Shown here in pieces: positions 55,201 to 64,000 of a stretch of DNA of 64,000 bases (position 1 is its first letter; the number at the start of each line of letters is the position of its first letter). The notes beneath the pieces were generated by a model. The model had not been told where the DNA came from, did no database searches, and saw nothing but the letters and a program-made list of their open reading frames with translations. The position numbers and the translations under genes are program-made. Source of the stretch: Henricia sp. BOLD:AAB3569 (taxonomy: Eukaryota; Echinodermata; Asteroidea; Spinulosida; Echinasteridae); NCBI GenBank assembly GCA_037783545.1, contig JBBELK010000105.1, positions 1 to 64,000 of the forward strand, in the 5' to 3' direction.

Positions 55201-56520
55201 CAAGCACACTAAAAACTAATCAAAATTCCAAACTGTCCAGTAAGGCAAAGCTGGTGGAAAAACAAAACTTGGACACAGCACCGCTAAGTCTGAGCACTTT
55301 GTTAGCCAAGAATCAAAACTAAAGACTTATGTAAGTCAAATGTTTGGCTGATTTGGCCAAGCCTCATTCTAAACGCTGAGTTTTAGACATCCCGGCATAG
55401 CCTTACTTGTCTGTTTGGACTGTATATGCAAAAAAAAAAGCAACATGGTTGGTATTTTTTTCGTATACATTGAACAGAGATTTTAAGGAAATTACCTCCT
55501 GCAGCCGATTTCACGAAACTTTACGCAATTGCGCAAGTCCACTTACGCCATAAGTTATTGCGCAAGTAATGGCGTAAGTGGACTTGCGCAATTGCGTAAA
55601 GTTTCGTGAAATCGGCTGCTGGAATCAATAGATAATGCAATTTTAAGATATACTTGCACTTTTGTCGCAAATGTTGCTTTTCTGTAGAAAAATCACGTTT
55701 TCTTCTTCAAAAATTGCCTTCAGTTAGTGCACAAGATAACCATTCACGCGCGCGCGCAGCGCCCTCTGTTGTCGCGCTTACGCACAGACCGCTCGCCACG
55801 TCATTTTGTGCATTACTTTATGCAGTAATTTTATCATTTATTTATCTCAGAAATTCAACACTTGCGACGGAAGTGTCATTGGGAAGTATATCTTAGAATT
55901 TAATAAGCTATCGATTCCAATATATATAAATTCACCGAAATCCGTGTTCAATGTATATATGAAAAAAATCCACATGGTTATTTGGCAAAAATCGCTTAAA
56001 TCTCTTGTAAGGCAACAACGAACACACCAACTCAGCAAGAATTCACAACTCCAACTAGTTAGTAAAAAGATGTTATGCCCCCAACTACTACAGTGACCCA
56101 ACCAAGTTGGTGTAGTCTAGAATTTGGAATATTTATTTTAAATTCCTGTTGGATTCTCTAGGTTTTCCTTAGTCCAACTTTCTCGGACATTACCAGGACT
56201 CTCCCAGCGACTTGGCTGACCAAGTTAGGTCAGTCGTTAAAGAGACTCCTTGTAACATTAGAGGCAGTCAGACTAGGTTTCTCTTTACTCTTCTATGCGC
56301 TGGGATGGTGCCAATAAGCAATGATATGCTAAGATGGTGGCAACCACAGTTGGGATAGGTACACCAGTTGGGCATATCAGAGCAATGGATTAAAATCTGC
56401 TCCTACCTGCACTACTAGTCCGTTAATTTCCTTGGCCCTGTTCTCCTGGTATAGTTTCTCCGCATCGTCAGCCTTGTACTTGTCAAACCATACACTGTCC
56501 AGCATCATTGGATGGGCCAT
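46275..56520 (-). CDS. EEF1D: Translation elongation factor 1 subunit delta
   Basis: Eleven coding exons on the minus strand: 56407-56520, 53137-53235, 51629-51722, 50894-50979, 50412-50495, 49508-49568, 49175-49224, 48305-48320, 47771-47833, 47053-47168 and 46275-46313. They join to 273 residues with every phase consistent. The protein exchanges GDP for GTP on eEF1A within the eEF1B complex. The N-terminus ([17 protein letters not shown]) is the eEF1D signature. A leucine zipper follows ([11 protein letters not shown] and [15 protein letters not shown]), which separates it from eEF1B2. Next come an acidic stretch ([12 protein letters not shown]) and the exchange domain: [43 protein letters not shown] and the universal end [12 protein letters not shown]. 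Exon 8 has only 16 bases. Introns carry many mobile elements. Confidence 0.96.
47297..47679. mobile_element. Fold-back element, family G copy 2
   Basis: Same element as 21267-21688: AATACAGACCATATTTTCC, GAAGAGATAACTTAGGCC, AAAAAGGGTTACAAATAGTG and their inverses. Lies in an EEF1D intron. Confidence 0.85.
47868..47935 (+). mobile_element. Short tRNA-like SINE fragment
   Basis: GTCATGGGTTCGAGTCCCAC is a good box B with T-arm, but no convincing box A or acceptor stem precedes it. Probably a SINE head fragment in an EEF1D intron, not a tRNA gene. Confidence 0.4.
48706..49024 (+). repeat. AGGGCGACA-family repeat, copy 4, diverged subfamily
   Basis: It starts CCCGTATTAGGACCGTTTTG, has the central AAATGGTTTTTGACCTAAAA block, and ends CCGGTCGCCCTATCACGGGT. 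Relative to the other copies the GTCGCCCTA words have become GGTCGCCCTA and the partner word AGGGCGACA has become AGGGCGACC, so pairing is kept. In an EEF1D intron. Confidence 0.7.
49667..49917. mobile_element. Fold-back element, family F copy 2
   Basis: The left end ATAGGGTCTTTCTATAAATT then AGGGGTCC pairs with GGACCCCTAATTTATAGAAA then GACCCCAT. Inner GTGTCCCCCGTTAC pairs with GTAACGGGGGGACAC. Related to 38069-38503. In an EEF1D intron. Confidence 0.85.
51055..51150 (+). mobile_element. SINE family C 3' fragment
   Basis: GAGGTCTCGGGTTCAAATCC then AACCATATAATTTTTCTCTC resembles the plus-strand piece at 43605-43680 and the tail at 35070-35120. In an EEF1D intron. Confidence 0.6.
51186..51366 (-). 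mobile_element. tRNA-derived SINE, family B, full-length copy
   Basis: On the minus strand the element begins GGCCGAGCGGTCTAGTGCGT (box A) and has box B GTAGGTTCGATTCCGGGCC. The body carries GCCCTTGAGCAAGGCACTCA, then CTCCGCTGTTGGATGTGG, and the tail is AAATAAATAATAATAAAATA-like. The head resembles a Leu/Ser-type tRNA. Related copies lie at 22528-22760 and 12271-12330. Confidence 0.88.
51418..51615. mobile_element. Inverted-repeat MITE (AAGCCCGCCGCACACCTTTG ends)
   Basis: The first 20 bases AAGCCCGCCGCACACCTTTG are an exact inverse of the last 20. Inner words such as CGGACCATCGGATCCGG and GGTCCGATGATCCG also pair. It is 198 bp, in an EEF1D intron, directly beside coding exon 51629-51722. Confidence 0.88.
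52310..52500 (+). repeat. Degenerate CACATGTC-type simple repeat
   Basis: Words such as GTCACATGTC, TCACATATCGTGTCACA and CATGTCCCATC repeat irregularly for about 190 bp. The open frames made of Ser/His/Val here are by-products. In an EEF1D intron. Confidence 0.7.
52726..52982. mobile_element. Fold-back element with GGGAGTCAAATAATGC arms
   Basis: ATTTTGGGAGTCAAATAATG on the left pairs with CATTATTTGACTCCCAAAAT on the right, and GCGTGCGCGTTGTGTGTGTC pairs with GACACACACAACGCGCACGC. The centre has GCGCGTAACGCACTATG. Similar inner words occur at 16990-17160. In an EEF1D intron. Confidence 0.85.
53482..53770. mobile_element. Fold-back element with GTCCGCATTTGGACTTTTT arms
   Basis: ACTGCTGTCCGCATTTGGAC then TTTTTCGAGACC pairs with GGTTCGTTTAAAA..AAAGTCCAATGCGGACAG and GCAGCAGT. 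A related direct piece (TGTCTGCATTGGACTGCATTGG) is at 53417. In the first coding intron of EEF1D. Confidence 0.75.
54125..54289. mobile_element. Long hairpin element (GGGATTAAAAGTGGGTTTG ends)
   Basis: Outer arms GGGATTAAAAGTGGGTTTG and CAAACCCACTTTTAATCCC are exact inverses. Inner arms GTTTTAAACCGGATAGGG and AATGGCCC..GGGCCATT also pair. A second inverted repeat, TTCATAAATACCT at 54290 and AGGTATTTATGAA at 54573, flanks the next 300 bp. That may be another element or part of the same one. Confidence 0.8.
55501..55619. mobile_element. Perfect palindromic MITE, family C
   Basis: Bases 55501-55550 (GCAGCCGATTTCACGAAACT...) and 55570-55619 are perfect inverse copies over 50 bp with a 19-base loop. 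A decayed relative with the same ends is at 8945-9110. Lies in the first coding intron of EEF1D. Confidence 0.92.
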
Positions 56521-56722
56521 CGTGACTGAGATAGAGGTTGTGGTGATCTATGTGTACTGACAAGGAGTTAAAAGAGACAAACATTGTTTACAAAAACATT
56601 TGATTTTAACGTAACGTGTTGAAGTTTTAAAAATGAAAAAATAATAATAGTATACTCGAGTAGGCCTAAAGTCATGACATGCTGGGTAAGGGCCTAACGG
56701 TTTGTCATGTAAATGCATTGCC

Positions 56723-56928
56723 ATAAGCCTTTTGGAGGTTTCTTGGGGTCAAAGGTCAGGGGTATCAAACGGCACACGTCAGACGTGTTATTCGCTGGCA
56801 GAGTGTCACGTCAACTTCTGCCCAGGTCGCTGGAAGACGTTGATGCACACACTGCCAGCGAATAACACGTCTGATGTGTGCCAATTGGTACACCTGACCT
56901 CCGACTCAAAGAAACCCCCAAGGCTTAT
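56723..56928. mobile_element. Fold-back element in the EEF1D 5' UTR intron
   Basis: ATAAGCCTTTTGGAGGTTTC pairs imperfectly with GAAACCCCCAAGGCTTAT. Inside, GGCACACGTCAGACGTGTTA then TTCGCTGGCAG pairs with CTGCCAGCGAA then TAACACGTCTGATGTGTGCC. Confidence 0.8.
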
Positions 56929-57339
56929 TTATTGCAAAATCATTTGCACATGGATTTACTACCATGCCAAGTTCAGCAACTAACTTTTCCTACATGTAAA
57001 TAGCGCCCTCTATAGTAGTAGTAGCAGTATACAGTATACCATGCGCCAAGCTCGTTCACATTCACGAGGTCGGAGGTGGGGAGCTAAATTTTTCATCCAA
57101 ATTTTACCCATTTCCCATTTTTAACTACGAATTAGTTCTTCAAATTACGATACCTTTATGCTTTTATAAACTATTCTTAAAGTCGGTATCATATCATATT
57201 TACACTTTACTCGTAAATCGAAAGTTTAAAAGACCAAAAAATTACAGGTGATTAGACCCGGCAGAGTGCACACGTCAAAAAGAAAAACAACCTTGTTCTC
57301 ACCATCCAACAGCAGCAACATGCACGTAACATGTCTTAC

Positions 57340-57422
57340 CTCTGAAAGAGAGGTTGTTTTCAGTAGTATGGTGCCTTCTAATCGTTTGCGATTGTAGTGT
57401 TGAAGTAAGGGACAGAAAGGGG
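57340..57422 (-). promoter_or_regulatory. Probable EEF1D untranslated first exon with 5' TOP-like tract
   Basis: On the minus strand a good splice donor (CTTTCAGAG then GTAAGA) ends at 57340. About 80 bases upstream is a pyrimidine tract CCCCTTTCTGTCCCTTACTT (57403-57422). Messenger RNAs for elongation factors normally start with such a 5' terminal oligopyrimidine tract, which makes their translation depend on mTOR. An acceptor (TTGTCAG) lies shortly upstream of the EEF1D start codon. The exact start site is inference. Confidence 0.5.
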
Positions 57423-57568
57423 TACCATTCATTGCAGACGACAACGAAAATCCATCCAGAAGGTCGCTCGCTGCACATCGAGTTCACATTTTGTGCGGTT
57501 TTACCGTAATTTTCGATGCCGATTCTTTCTGATTTCTTTGTTGTCCGTAACAAAACAATATCAGGCAC

Positions 57569-59729
57569 AACTATAGAATACAGGGCCCACTATACTTCAA
57601 TCTCAACGTCTCCGGAGACGGAGTCACCGTCACGCACTGACGCACATTCATATATTGCGCCCTCTCTAGAATGAAATCAAAACATTCACAGACGTCTCCC
57701 GTCTCCGCGTCTCCGCGTCACCAGATACCCTCTTGCCCAGAATAATCGAGTCACACACGTCACGCACTTACACATTCATATATTGCGCCCTCTTTAGAAT
57801 GAACTGTTCAAACCTATATTGCGCCCTCTTTGGAATGAACTGTTCAAGCGGCGCGCTCGGAAACGATCCCGTCGCCGGAGACGGAGTCGCGCACTTCTTT
57901 TATTTTAATTACCGACGAACTAATCCCCCCCCCCCTCCCCCTCCCCCATGGCGGCACGAGAGGGATGTTTTTAAAAAGGTAAATAAAGACCGGAAACAGT
58001 GACGTTTTTATTCAAAGTACTTCGGTGTCCAGAGAGGGCGCTTTTCTTTTTAATTACCGACGGGATACCCCCACAGTGGATACCCCCCTCGAATTCAAAA
58101 CATTCACAGCCGTCTCCCGTCTCCCCGTATCCGCGTCTCCAGAGACACTCTTGCCCAGAAAAATGGCGGCACGAGAGGGATGTTTTTAAAAAGGTAAATA
58201 AAGACAGGAAACAGTGACGTTTTTATTCAAAGTACTTTGGTGTCCAGAGAGGGCGCTTTTCTTTTAATTACCGACGGGATACCCCCCTCGAATTCAAAAC
58301 ATTCACAGCCGTCTCCCGTCTCCGCGTCTCCGCCTCTCCAGAGACCCTCTTGCCAAGAAAAATGGCGGCACGAGAGGGATGTTTAAAAAAAGGTAAATAA
58401 AGACCGGAAACAGTGACGTTTTTATTCAAAGTATTTTGGTGTCCAGAGAGGGCGCTTTTCTTTTAATTACCGACCGGGTACCCCCCTCGAATTCAAAACA
58501 TTCACAGCCGTCTCCCGTCTCCGCGTCTCCGCCTCTCCAGAGACACTCTTGCCCAGAAAAATGGCGGCACGAGAGGGATGTTTTTAAAAAGGTAAATAAA
58601 GACAGGAAACAGTGACGTTTTTATTCAAAGTACTTTGGTGTCCAGAGAGGGCGCTTTTCTTTTAATTACCGACGGGATACCCCCCTCGAATTCAAAACAT
58701 TCACAGCCGTCTCCCGTCTCCGCGTCTCCACCTCTCCAGAGACCCTCTTGCCAAGAAAAATGGCGGCACGAGAGGGATGTTTAAAAAAAGGTAAATAAAG
58801 ACCGGAAACAGTGACGTTTTTATTCAAAGTATTTTGGTGTCCAGAGAGGGCGCTTTTCTTTTAATTACCGACCGGGTACCCCCCTCGAATTCAAAACATT
58901 CACAGCCGTCTCCCGTCTCCGCGTCTCCGCCTCTCCAGAGACACTCTTGCCCAGAAAAATGGCGGCACGAGAGGGATGTTTTTAAAAAGGTAAATAAAGA
59001 CAGGAAACAGTGACGTTTTTATTCAAAGTACTTTGGTGTCCAGAGAGGGCGCTTTTCTTTTAATTACCGACGGGATACCCCCCTCGAATTCAAAACATTC
59101 ACAGCCGTCTCCCGTCTCCGCGTCTCCGCGTCTCCAGAGACACTCTTGCCCAGAAAAATGGCGGCACGAGAGGGATGTTTTTAAAAAGGTAAATAAAGAC
59201 CGGAAACAGTGACGTTTTTATTCAAAGTATTTTGGTGTCCAGAGAGGGCGCTTTTCTTTTAATTACCGACCGGGTACCCCCCTCGAATTCAAAACATTCA
59301 CAGCCGTCTCCGCGTCTCCAGAGACACTCTTGCCCAGAAAAATGGCGGCACGAGAGGGATGTTTTTAAAAAGGTAAATAAAGACAGGAAACAGTGACGTT
59401 TTTATTCAAAGTATTTTGGTGTCCAGAGAGGGCGCTTTTCTTTTAATTACCGACCGGATACCCCCCTCGAATTCAAAACATTCACAGCCGTCTTCAGAGT
59501 GTCCCTTCTCGGACACTTTGTACTTCGGAGATTTTTTATAAAAGTAGAATAAAGCCCGATAACAATTCCGGTAACGAATTCACGGCACATTGGTGCTTTC
59601 GACCACCAGAGGGCGCTCATCTCCCGTCTCCCGTATCGCCGTCTCTGCTAGATGTTCGATCACATCGTCTACGACGTCTCCATTCAACTTTGAAAAGGTG
59701 CTGTCGCGTGGGCCCTGTATTCTATAGTT
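57569..59729. mobile_element. Element with exact 22-bp inverted ends, filled by a 199-bp tandem array
   Basis: Bases 57569-57590 (AACTATAGAATACAGGGCCC..) are an exact inverse of 59708-59729. Inside, AAAATGGCGGCACGAGAGGG-like sequence recurs with its ATG at 57948, 58163, 58362, 58561, 58760, 58959, 59158 and 59342. The spacings are 215, then 199 five times, then 184. Two unit types alternate: one with CTTTGG..GACGGGATACC, the other with TTTTGG..GACCGGGTACC, so the real repeat is about 398 bp. Each unit holds only an 8-codon frame (MAAREGCF). The outer parts carry degenerate CGTCTCCGGAGACGGAGTC words. No transposase is seen. Confidence 0.88.
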
Positions 59730-59928
59730 ACTCCCAATATCAAAATTCATTGTGTAACTGTGGTGAGAATTATGTGCTTGAAGTATTGAAGTAAATTTAT
59801 GCCTTTCGAAGGTCATGTTGCAATGTTGATCTTGATTCAGCTCGGTACAGTGAGTGTGTCGGTCATGTCAGTGTGATTGCGCAATACACCAACCGTGGCG
59901 GCCCGGCCGGCTGCTGCCGGGGGTGTGG

Positions 59929-60305
59929 GTGAAAGACGGACCCTCCGGATCCTTCCAGATCTTCCGGATCTTTTTCAAAAATGGCTATTTAATGAACAGA
60001 AAGTGCTTAGTTTGACTTCTTAATACGCTTCCATACCTTTTACCGCCATGTACGAGCCTTATTTTTAAAGATCCGGCGTGGAAAAAAAACCAATTTCTTT
60101 TTTCTTAGTGTCCTGCACTTCCTACGCCTATTTCTTCGAAAATTTCACTTTGTGGATAGTCGATGTGGTGTATGATTACAAATTAGTGCAATACATGGTA
60201 ATAAAAGGTATGTAAGCGTATTTAGAAGTCAAACTAGGTACTTTCTGTTCGTTAAATATCAATTTTTAACAAAGATCCGGAACATCCGGAGGGTCCGACT
60301 TTCAC
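59929..60305. mobile_element. Large fold-back element (GTGAAAGACGGACCCTCCGG ends)
   Basis: The left arm (about 59929-60050) GTGAAAGACGGACCCTCCGG, then ATTTAATGAACAGAAAGTGC and TTTGACTTCTTAATACGCTT, pairs with the right arm (about 60190-60305) carrying AAGCGTATTTAGAAGTCAAA and CCGGAGGGTCCGACTTTCAC. Arms are about 115 bp with some mismatches. Non-coding. Confidence 0.88.
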
Positions 60306-60932
60306 AGACTGCCTGCTGCCGGTACGGTTGGCGCGGCGCGCCGCCAGCAGAGCCTTGCCTAGCCTGGGCCGCACGGTGTGTTGATAATCCATTCAGTCAT
60401 TGGTGGAAGGGAGAAGCGGGACAGGGGAGGGGAGGAGGAGTTCATTAACTAAATCCCATGTGTACTAACTGACTCAGTGACTGGCTAGTTTTACTCAATT
60501 ACTGTACCTTAACTTACCTTTCTCATGTTTGTATTCGGTTTTCACAATTTCAGTAATTCACTTTATATTATTTCCTATTGAAAACTAATGTATAATGATT
60601 TAGGGATACCCACACTAGACAAACTATGCTTCTTGTGGGTTTTCTCCATACTTACATATGTGTATTTGTACTTCAAATTCATAACATACTTATTGTTCAA
60701 ATCCAGTTCTGCACTGCAGTGTTGTATTATGCAAATTTGCCATACTGTCCGTGTGTTACCGTGAAATTTCAACATCAATGACATCAACACATGCAGTTCC
60801 GAGTTGTGACCAACTTAAACAAAATTCAAGTAAAATAAAATGCTTCATATTTTCCTGTTATATTTGGGATTTAATTCAGATTTGCCACAAACGTTCACTG
60901 TACTACTCTGTAGAGCCCCAGATTTTGCAGCT

Positions 60933-63737
60933 ATGGCTACCCAGATGATGTGCCACTACGAGGTTCTTGGGGTGAACAGAGATGTCTTGGATGAAGACCT
61001 GAAGAAAGCTTACCGAAAATTGGCACTAAAATGGCACCCAGGTGAGTTATAAAAAAATTGGAGAACTGAGCTGCGTTCCACATATGCAAATGTTGCCAAC
61101 GTTTGCCATTGGTTACAGTGCTTTTGTGCACTCGTTTATGGAGAGCCGGGTACCAGTTGTTTGGCGAACGATGCAAACGTTTGCAATATTTGCGTATTTG
61201 GAACGCAGGCATGATCTTGCTCATAAAATTAAGTTTGTAGAAAGAATGCGCAAGTGTATTGGTCATCAGAGTCTAAGTCGTTTAAAATAAAGAGAAAGAA
61301 AGATTATTATCTTGAATAGAATGAGTGGTGGTTAGATATTCTTTCTTCAGCAGTACGATTTTGTTTCTTTTTCTGAATCGTTTAATTTCCTCAGATAAGA
61401 ATCGTGACAATATGGACGAGTGCACGGAGAAGTTTGCTGTTATCCAGAAAGCATTTGATATACTGAGCGACCCACAGGAACGGGCTTGGTACGACAAGCA
61501 CAGAGAGGCAATATTAAAAGGTGAGAATGTCTAGTCTTGTTGTGCCCAACTATGGACTCTGTCCCAATTGATGGGTCAGACGTCCAAGAAGAACCATTTT
61601 AGTATAAATACCGTAAACGTTCGCCACTAATTCTTCTTCCAAATATGACATTCCACAGAAAGTGTAAATTTGGTTAGGAAACATGATTTTAGCAATGAGA
61701 AAATACCAAGTTTTTCTTTGAAAACACTTTTTTTTTATGTCATGTTCCATAGACTTAGTGCATGGAGTCTCAACTGGCGAACGTGTATGGTACTTTTCCC
61801 ACCATTTTATCCTTAATGAAACTTTACTTTTAAAAACTGAAAGATTTTGAGAGCTAGTGTCTTTTCTTCCAACAGGCTATGGGGATGACTACGAAGGGAG
61901 TTTAGTCAATCTCATGAAATACTTTACAACATCTGCTTATTCGGGATTTGGAGACGATGCAAAGGTTAGCTATTTTAAAGTAAATTTTCAAGATGGACCT
62001 GAAACAATGTTGCCTCGTTAATTTTTTTATTTGGTGGTAAACTGTATCATTCAGAATTCATGAAAGTCACAACTTTCTTGAATTTTTGTCTGCATTCATT
62101 TTCAATTTACAGTACAATCTGCTATTCTGCTTACTGATGTATTGTAAAATTTCACATTGAAATTGATAAATTTATGTTTGCAACTTTTTCCGGATAAAAG
62201 GGCTTCTACGCAGTGTACAGCGAGGCATTCAGAGAAATCACAAAGGAGGACCTGAAATTTATGGAAGGCAAAAAAGCAGAAGAAATTCCAGAGTTTGGGT
62301 CCTCGGACAGCTCATATGAAGATGTTGTGCACCCCTTCTACGCTTACTGGCGGAGCTACAGCACATCTCGGTCGTTTGTTTGGGTTGAGACGTACGACAC
62401 ACGAGATGCTCCTAATCGCAGGGTGGCCAGACTCATGGAGAAGGACAATAAAAAGTTGAGAGATGCAGCCAAGAAGGAATATAATGAGGAAGTTAGGGTG
62501 AGTCTGGGTGGGATGGCGTTTTCAGGAGTTGTAATGTTTGGTTCATTGGCCAAAAATCTCACTCAAATCAACCTTGAAAGTATTTGGGGGTGAGGAAATG
62601 CTGTGTATTTTGCTGATTATGTGAGTTAGAATAGAGGTAAATATAATCAATGAGTTCAAAACACAGTAAACTTTCAACAAGGATAAGGGATTCTCTTTAA
62701 CATGGTAATTTTGGTTTTATTACATTTACCATTTCAAAAAAATTCATGAATCCTGTTTTCTTTGCAGGCATTGGTGTCCTTTGTACGCAAGAGGGACAAA
62801 CGAGTTCAAGCTTACAGGGTGAGTAGTAAGCAGGATGGAGTTCATACAACAATTTAAAAAATTACACTTGACATTCAATTTTTTCTGTAATTTTTGAAAA
62901 ATAGAAACTGTTGGAAGAGAAAAATGCTGAAAGAGCTCGTCTGGATGCGGAGAAGAGAAAAAGAGAAAGAATCGAGAGGGAGAAGTAAGTTTTGCCTAAA
63001 AAAATTATAAGAATGTTTCATTCCAAATGCTGCATTTTGTAGCTACTGCATCACATTTTTCTTTCATTTTAATTAAATGGTCTTCACTGTCACATTATTC
63101 CATTTTGTTTCATTTGAAATCTTCCAGGCAATTCCGTGAGTCTGCCAAGCAAGGAGCGGAAGTCAGAGCGTCGATGGAGGAGGATCTTAGACAGGTTGAA
63201 GCGGCTCTTCAGGAGGAATTTGGGGATGATTCAGAGGGCAATGCCTCAGGTTGGTCACTTAGAGCTTATGACCTTCCGGTAATTTCACTCTAAGAAGTGA
63301 ACTTCTTGGTAGTTATTTAAGAGGTGTTTGGGGACGATTCAGGGGGCAATAAGGTCACTCAGGGATACTCCAAGATTGACCATAAAAAAGGGAAAGAGGA
63401 AATGAAAAATATCTTTAAACATCGACTTGTGATAATCTTACTCCAAAGAGCACCCTTGAAAGTGTTCCAGGGTGAGGTTGGGAGTAGGCTTGGGCAATTA
63501 AAAATGTTTTGAATCAATTCCATGCTTATCCGATTCAATTTTCAGAACAAAAGTTGGCGCAAAAATGATCAATATATCTCGCGAACCTGAGACAAAACAC
63601 TGCCAAACCCCTAGAATTGTGTATTTTGTGCATTTTTTATATTTGAATGTTTCAGATTCCGTTAACAGTCAGGATGAAGAGCTGGTCAATGACCTTTTCT
63701 GTGTTGCCTGCAACAAAGATTTCAAGAGCGAAAAGGC
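60933..63737 (+). CDS. DNAJC21: J-domain protein DNAJC21 (JJJ1 family), incomplete at right edge
   Basis: Eight exons are visible: 60933-61041, 61395-61520, 61876-61964, 62201-62497, 62768-62818, 62905-62984, 63128-63249 and 63656-63737. They encode the first 318 residues; the gene continues past the window. The J domain comes first ([20 protein letters not shown] then [13 protein letters not shown]). The HPD triad (residues 35-37) that stimulates Hsp70 is split by intron 1. Next is the DNAJC21/JJJ1 region ([56 protein letters not shown]), then a charged coiled coil ([19 protein letters not shown]). The start of the C2H2 zinc finger follows ([15 protein letters not shown]). The protein works with Hsc70 to recycle factors from pre-60S ribosomes in the cytoplasm (family knowledge). 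Intron 1 carries a family A MITE. Confidence 0.96.
61070..61209. mobile_element. Fold-back MITE, family A copy 2
   Basis: GCTGCGTTCCACATATGCAA to TGCGTATTTGGAACGCAGG, with the same order of inner words as 3668-3810 (CATTGGTTACAGTGCTTTTG and GGGTACCAGTTGT). It lies 29 bp after the donor of DNAJC21 exon 1. Confidence 0.88.
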
Positions 63738-64000
63738 GTAAGTCACTTTGGAGAACATTTGACTGAAATAGTAGCAGTAAACCATTTTATTTTCTATAAG
63801 CAAGTTTTTAGCCTTTTTTGGGGGGTATGTGCACATGCAGTTGACCTCCAAGGTCAACCTGATTGAAACGTACATGTAACACAAACTAATAGGAAGAATG
63901 GTCAACAACCGTGGAAAAAGTGTGTTCTCTCAGAAAACACGTGACTGTATTATTTAGCCATAACGGTATTTAGGCATTAAACTATGTCCAAACATGTGTT
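63738..64000. other. DNAJC21 intron, running off the right edge
   Basis: After the donor at 63738 (GTAAGT) no further exon is seen. The next exon, which should encode the rest of the C2H2 finger, lies outside the window. Confidence 0.6.

Larger units (their letters stand above)
56521..60932. other. Divergent region between EEF1D and DNAJC21
   Basis: It holds a hairpin, the untranslated first exon of EEF1D, an inverted-repeat-bounded tandem array, a large fold-back and the DNAJC21 promoter side. GC-rich, CG-containing sequence at 60310-60380 (GCGCGGCGCGCCGCCAGC) could mark the DNAJC21 promoter. TTTTGCAG just before the DNAJC21 start codon looks like a splice acceptor, so an upstream untranslated exon is likely. 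Confidence 0.45.

Noticed and set aside
57733-58217. Two plus-strand open frames ending in the same residues
   Set aside because: Their shared ends come from the tandem array; a Pro-rich stretch is just a C-run. No gene signature.
57999-59400. Regularly spaced repeats that could suggest a CRISPR array
   Set aside because: Units are contiguous 199-bp repeats without unique spacers, and the genome is clearly eukaryotic.

Overview
The window is animal (metazoan) nuclear DNA, AT-rich and intron-rich, and about half of it is repeats. Seven protein-coding genes can be followed exon by exon through GT-AG junctions with continuous reading frames. The conserved introns, the small head-to-head gene pairs, the many tRNA-derived SINEs with (ATT)n-like tails and the very many fold-back elements suggest a marine invertebrate deuterostome, most likely an echinoderm. 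The species is inference, not something the sequence proves.

Layout: 1-3660 is a 310-bp tandem satellite that runs off the left edge. At 3.7-5.6 kb there are fold-back elements and a SINE. At 5.6-10.8 kb (minus) lies a YIPF1/YIPF2 Golgi membrane protein, head-to-head with a kelch-repeat gene at 11.4-15.7 kb (plus). A fold-back-rich gap follows. At 19.2-25.4 kb (minus) lies a nucleotide-sugar transporter of the SLC35A2/A3 group, whose last exon is caught up in a small tandem duplication. It is head-to-head with ATPAF1, the F1-ATPase assembly factor, at 26.1-29.0 kb (plus). A repeat-rich gap leads to a threonine ammonia-lyase with a C-terminal ACT-like domain at 32.8-39.8 kb (minus). Another gap with LINE and SINE debris leads to EEF1D at 46.3-56.5 kb (minus), which has an untranslated first exon near 57.4 kb. 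A 2.2-kb element with 22-bp terminal inverted repeats, filled by a two-unit higher-order tandem array, and a large fold-back element separate EEF1D from DNAJC21 (60.9 kb to the right edge, plus, incomplete).

The genes are housekeeping genes with unrelated roles: vesicle traffic, Golgi sugar transport, mitochondrial ATP synthase assembly, amino-acid catabolism, translation elongation and ribosome biogenesis. They share no pathway. The unusual content is in the repeats: a minisatellite apparently grown from coding sequence in the transporter's last exon, an inverted-repeat-bounded array whose every unit carries a YY1-like site, a tandemly amplified tRNA half inside a SINE, and a repeat family whose hairpin bases change together. 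I see no CRISPR array, operon, defence system or prokaryotic gene cluster.
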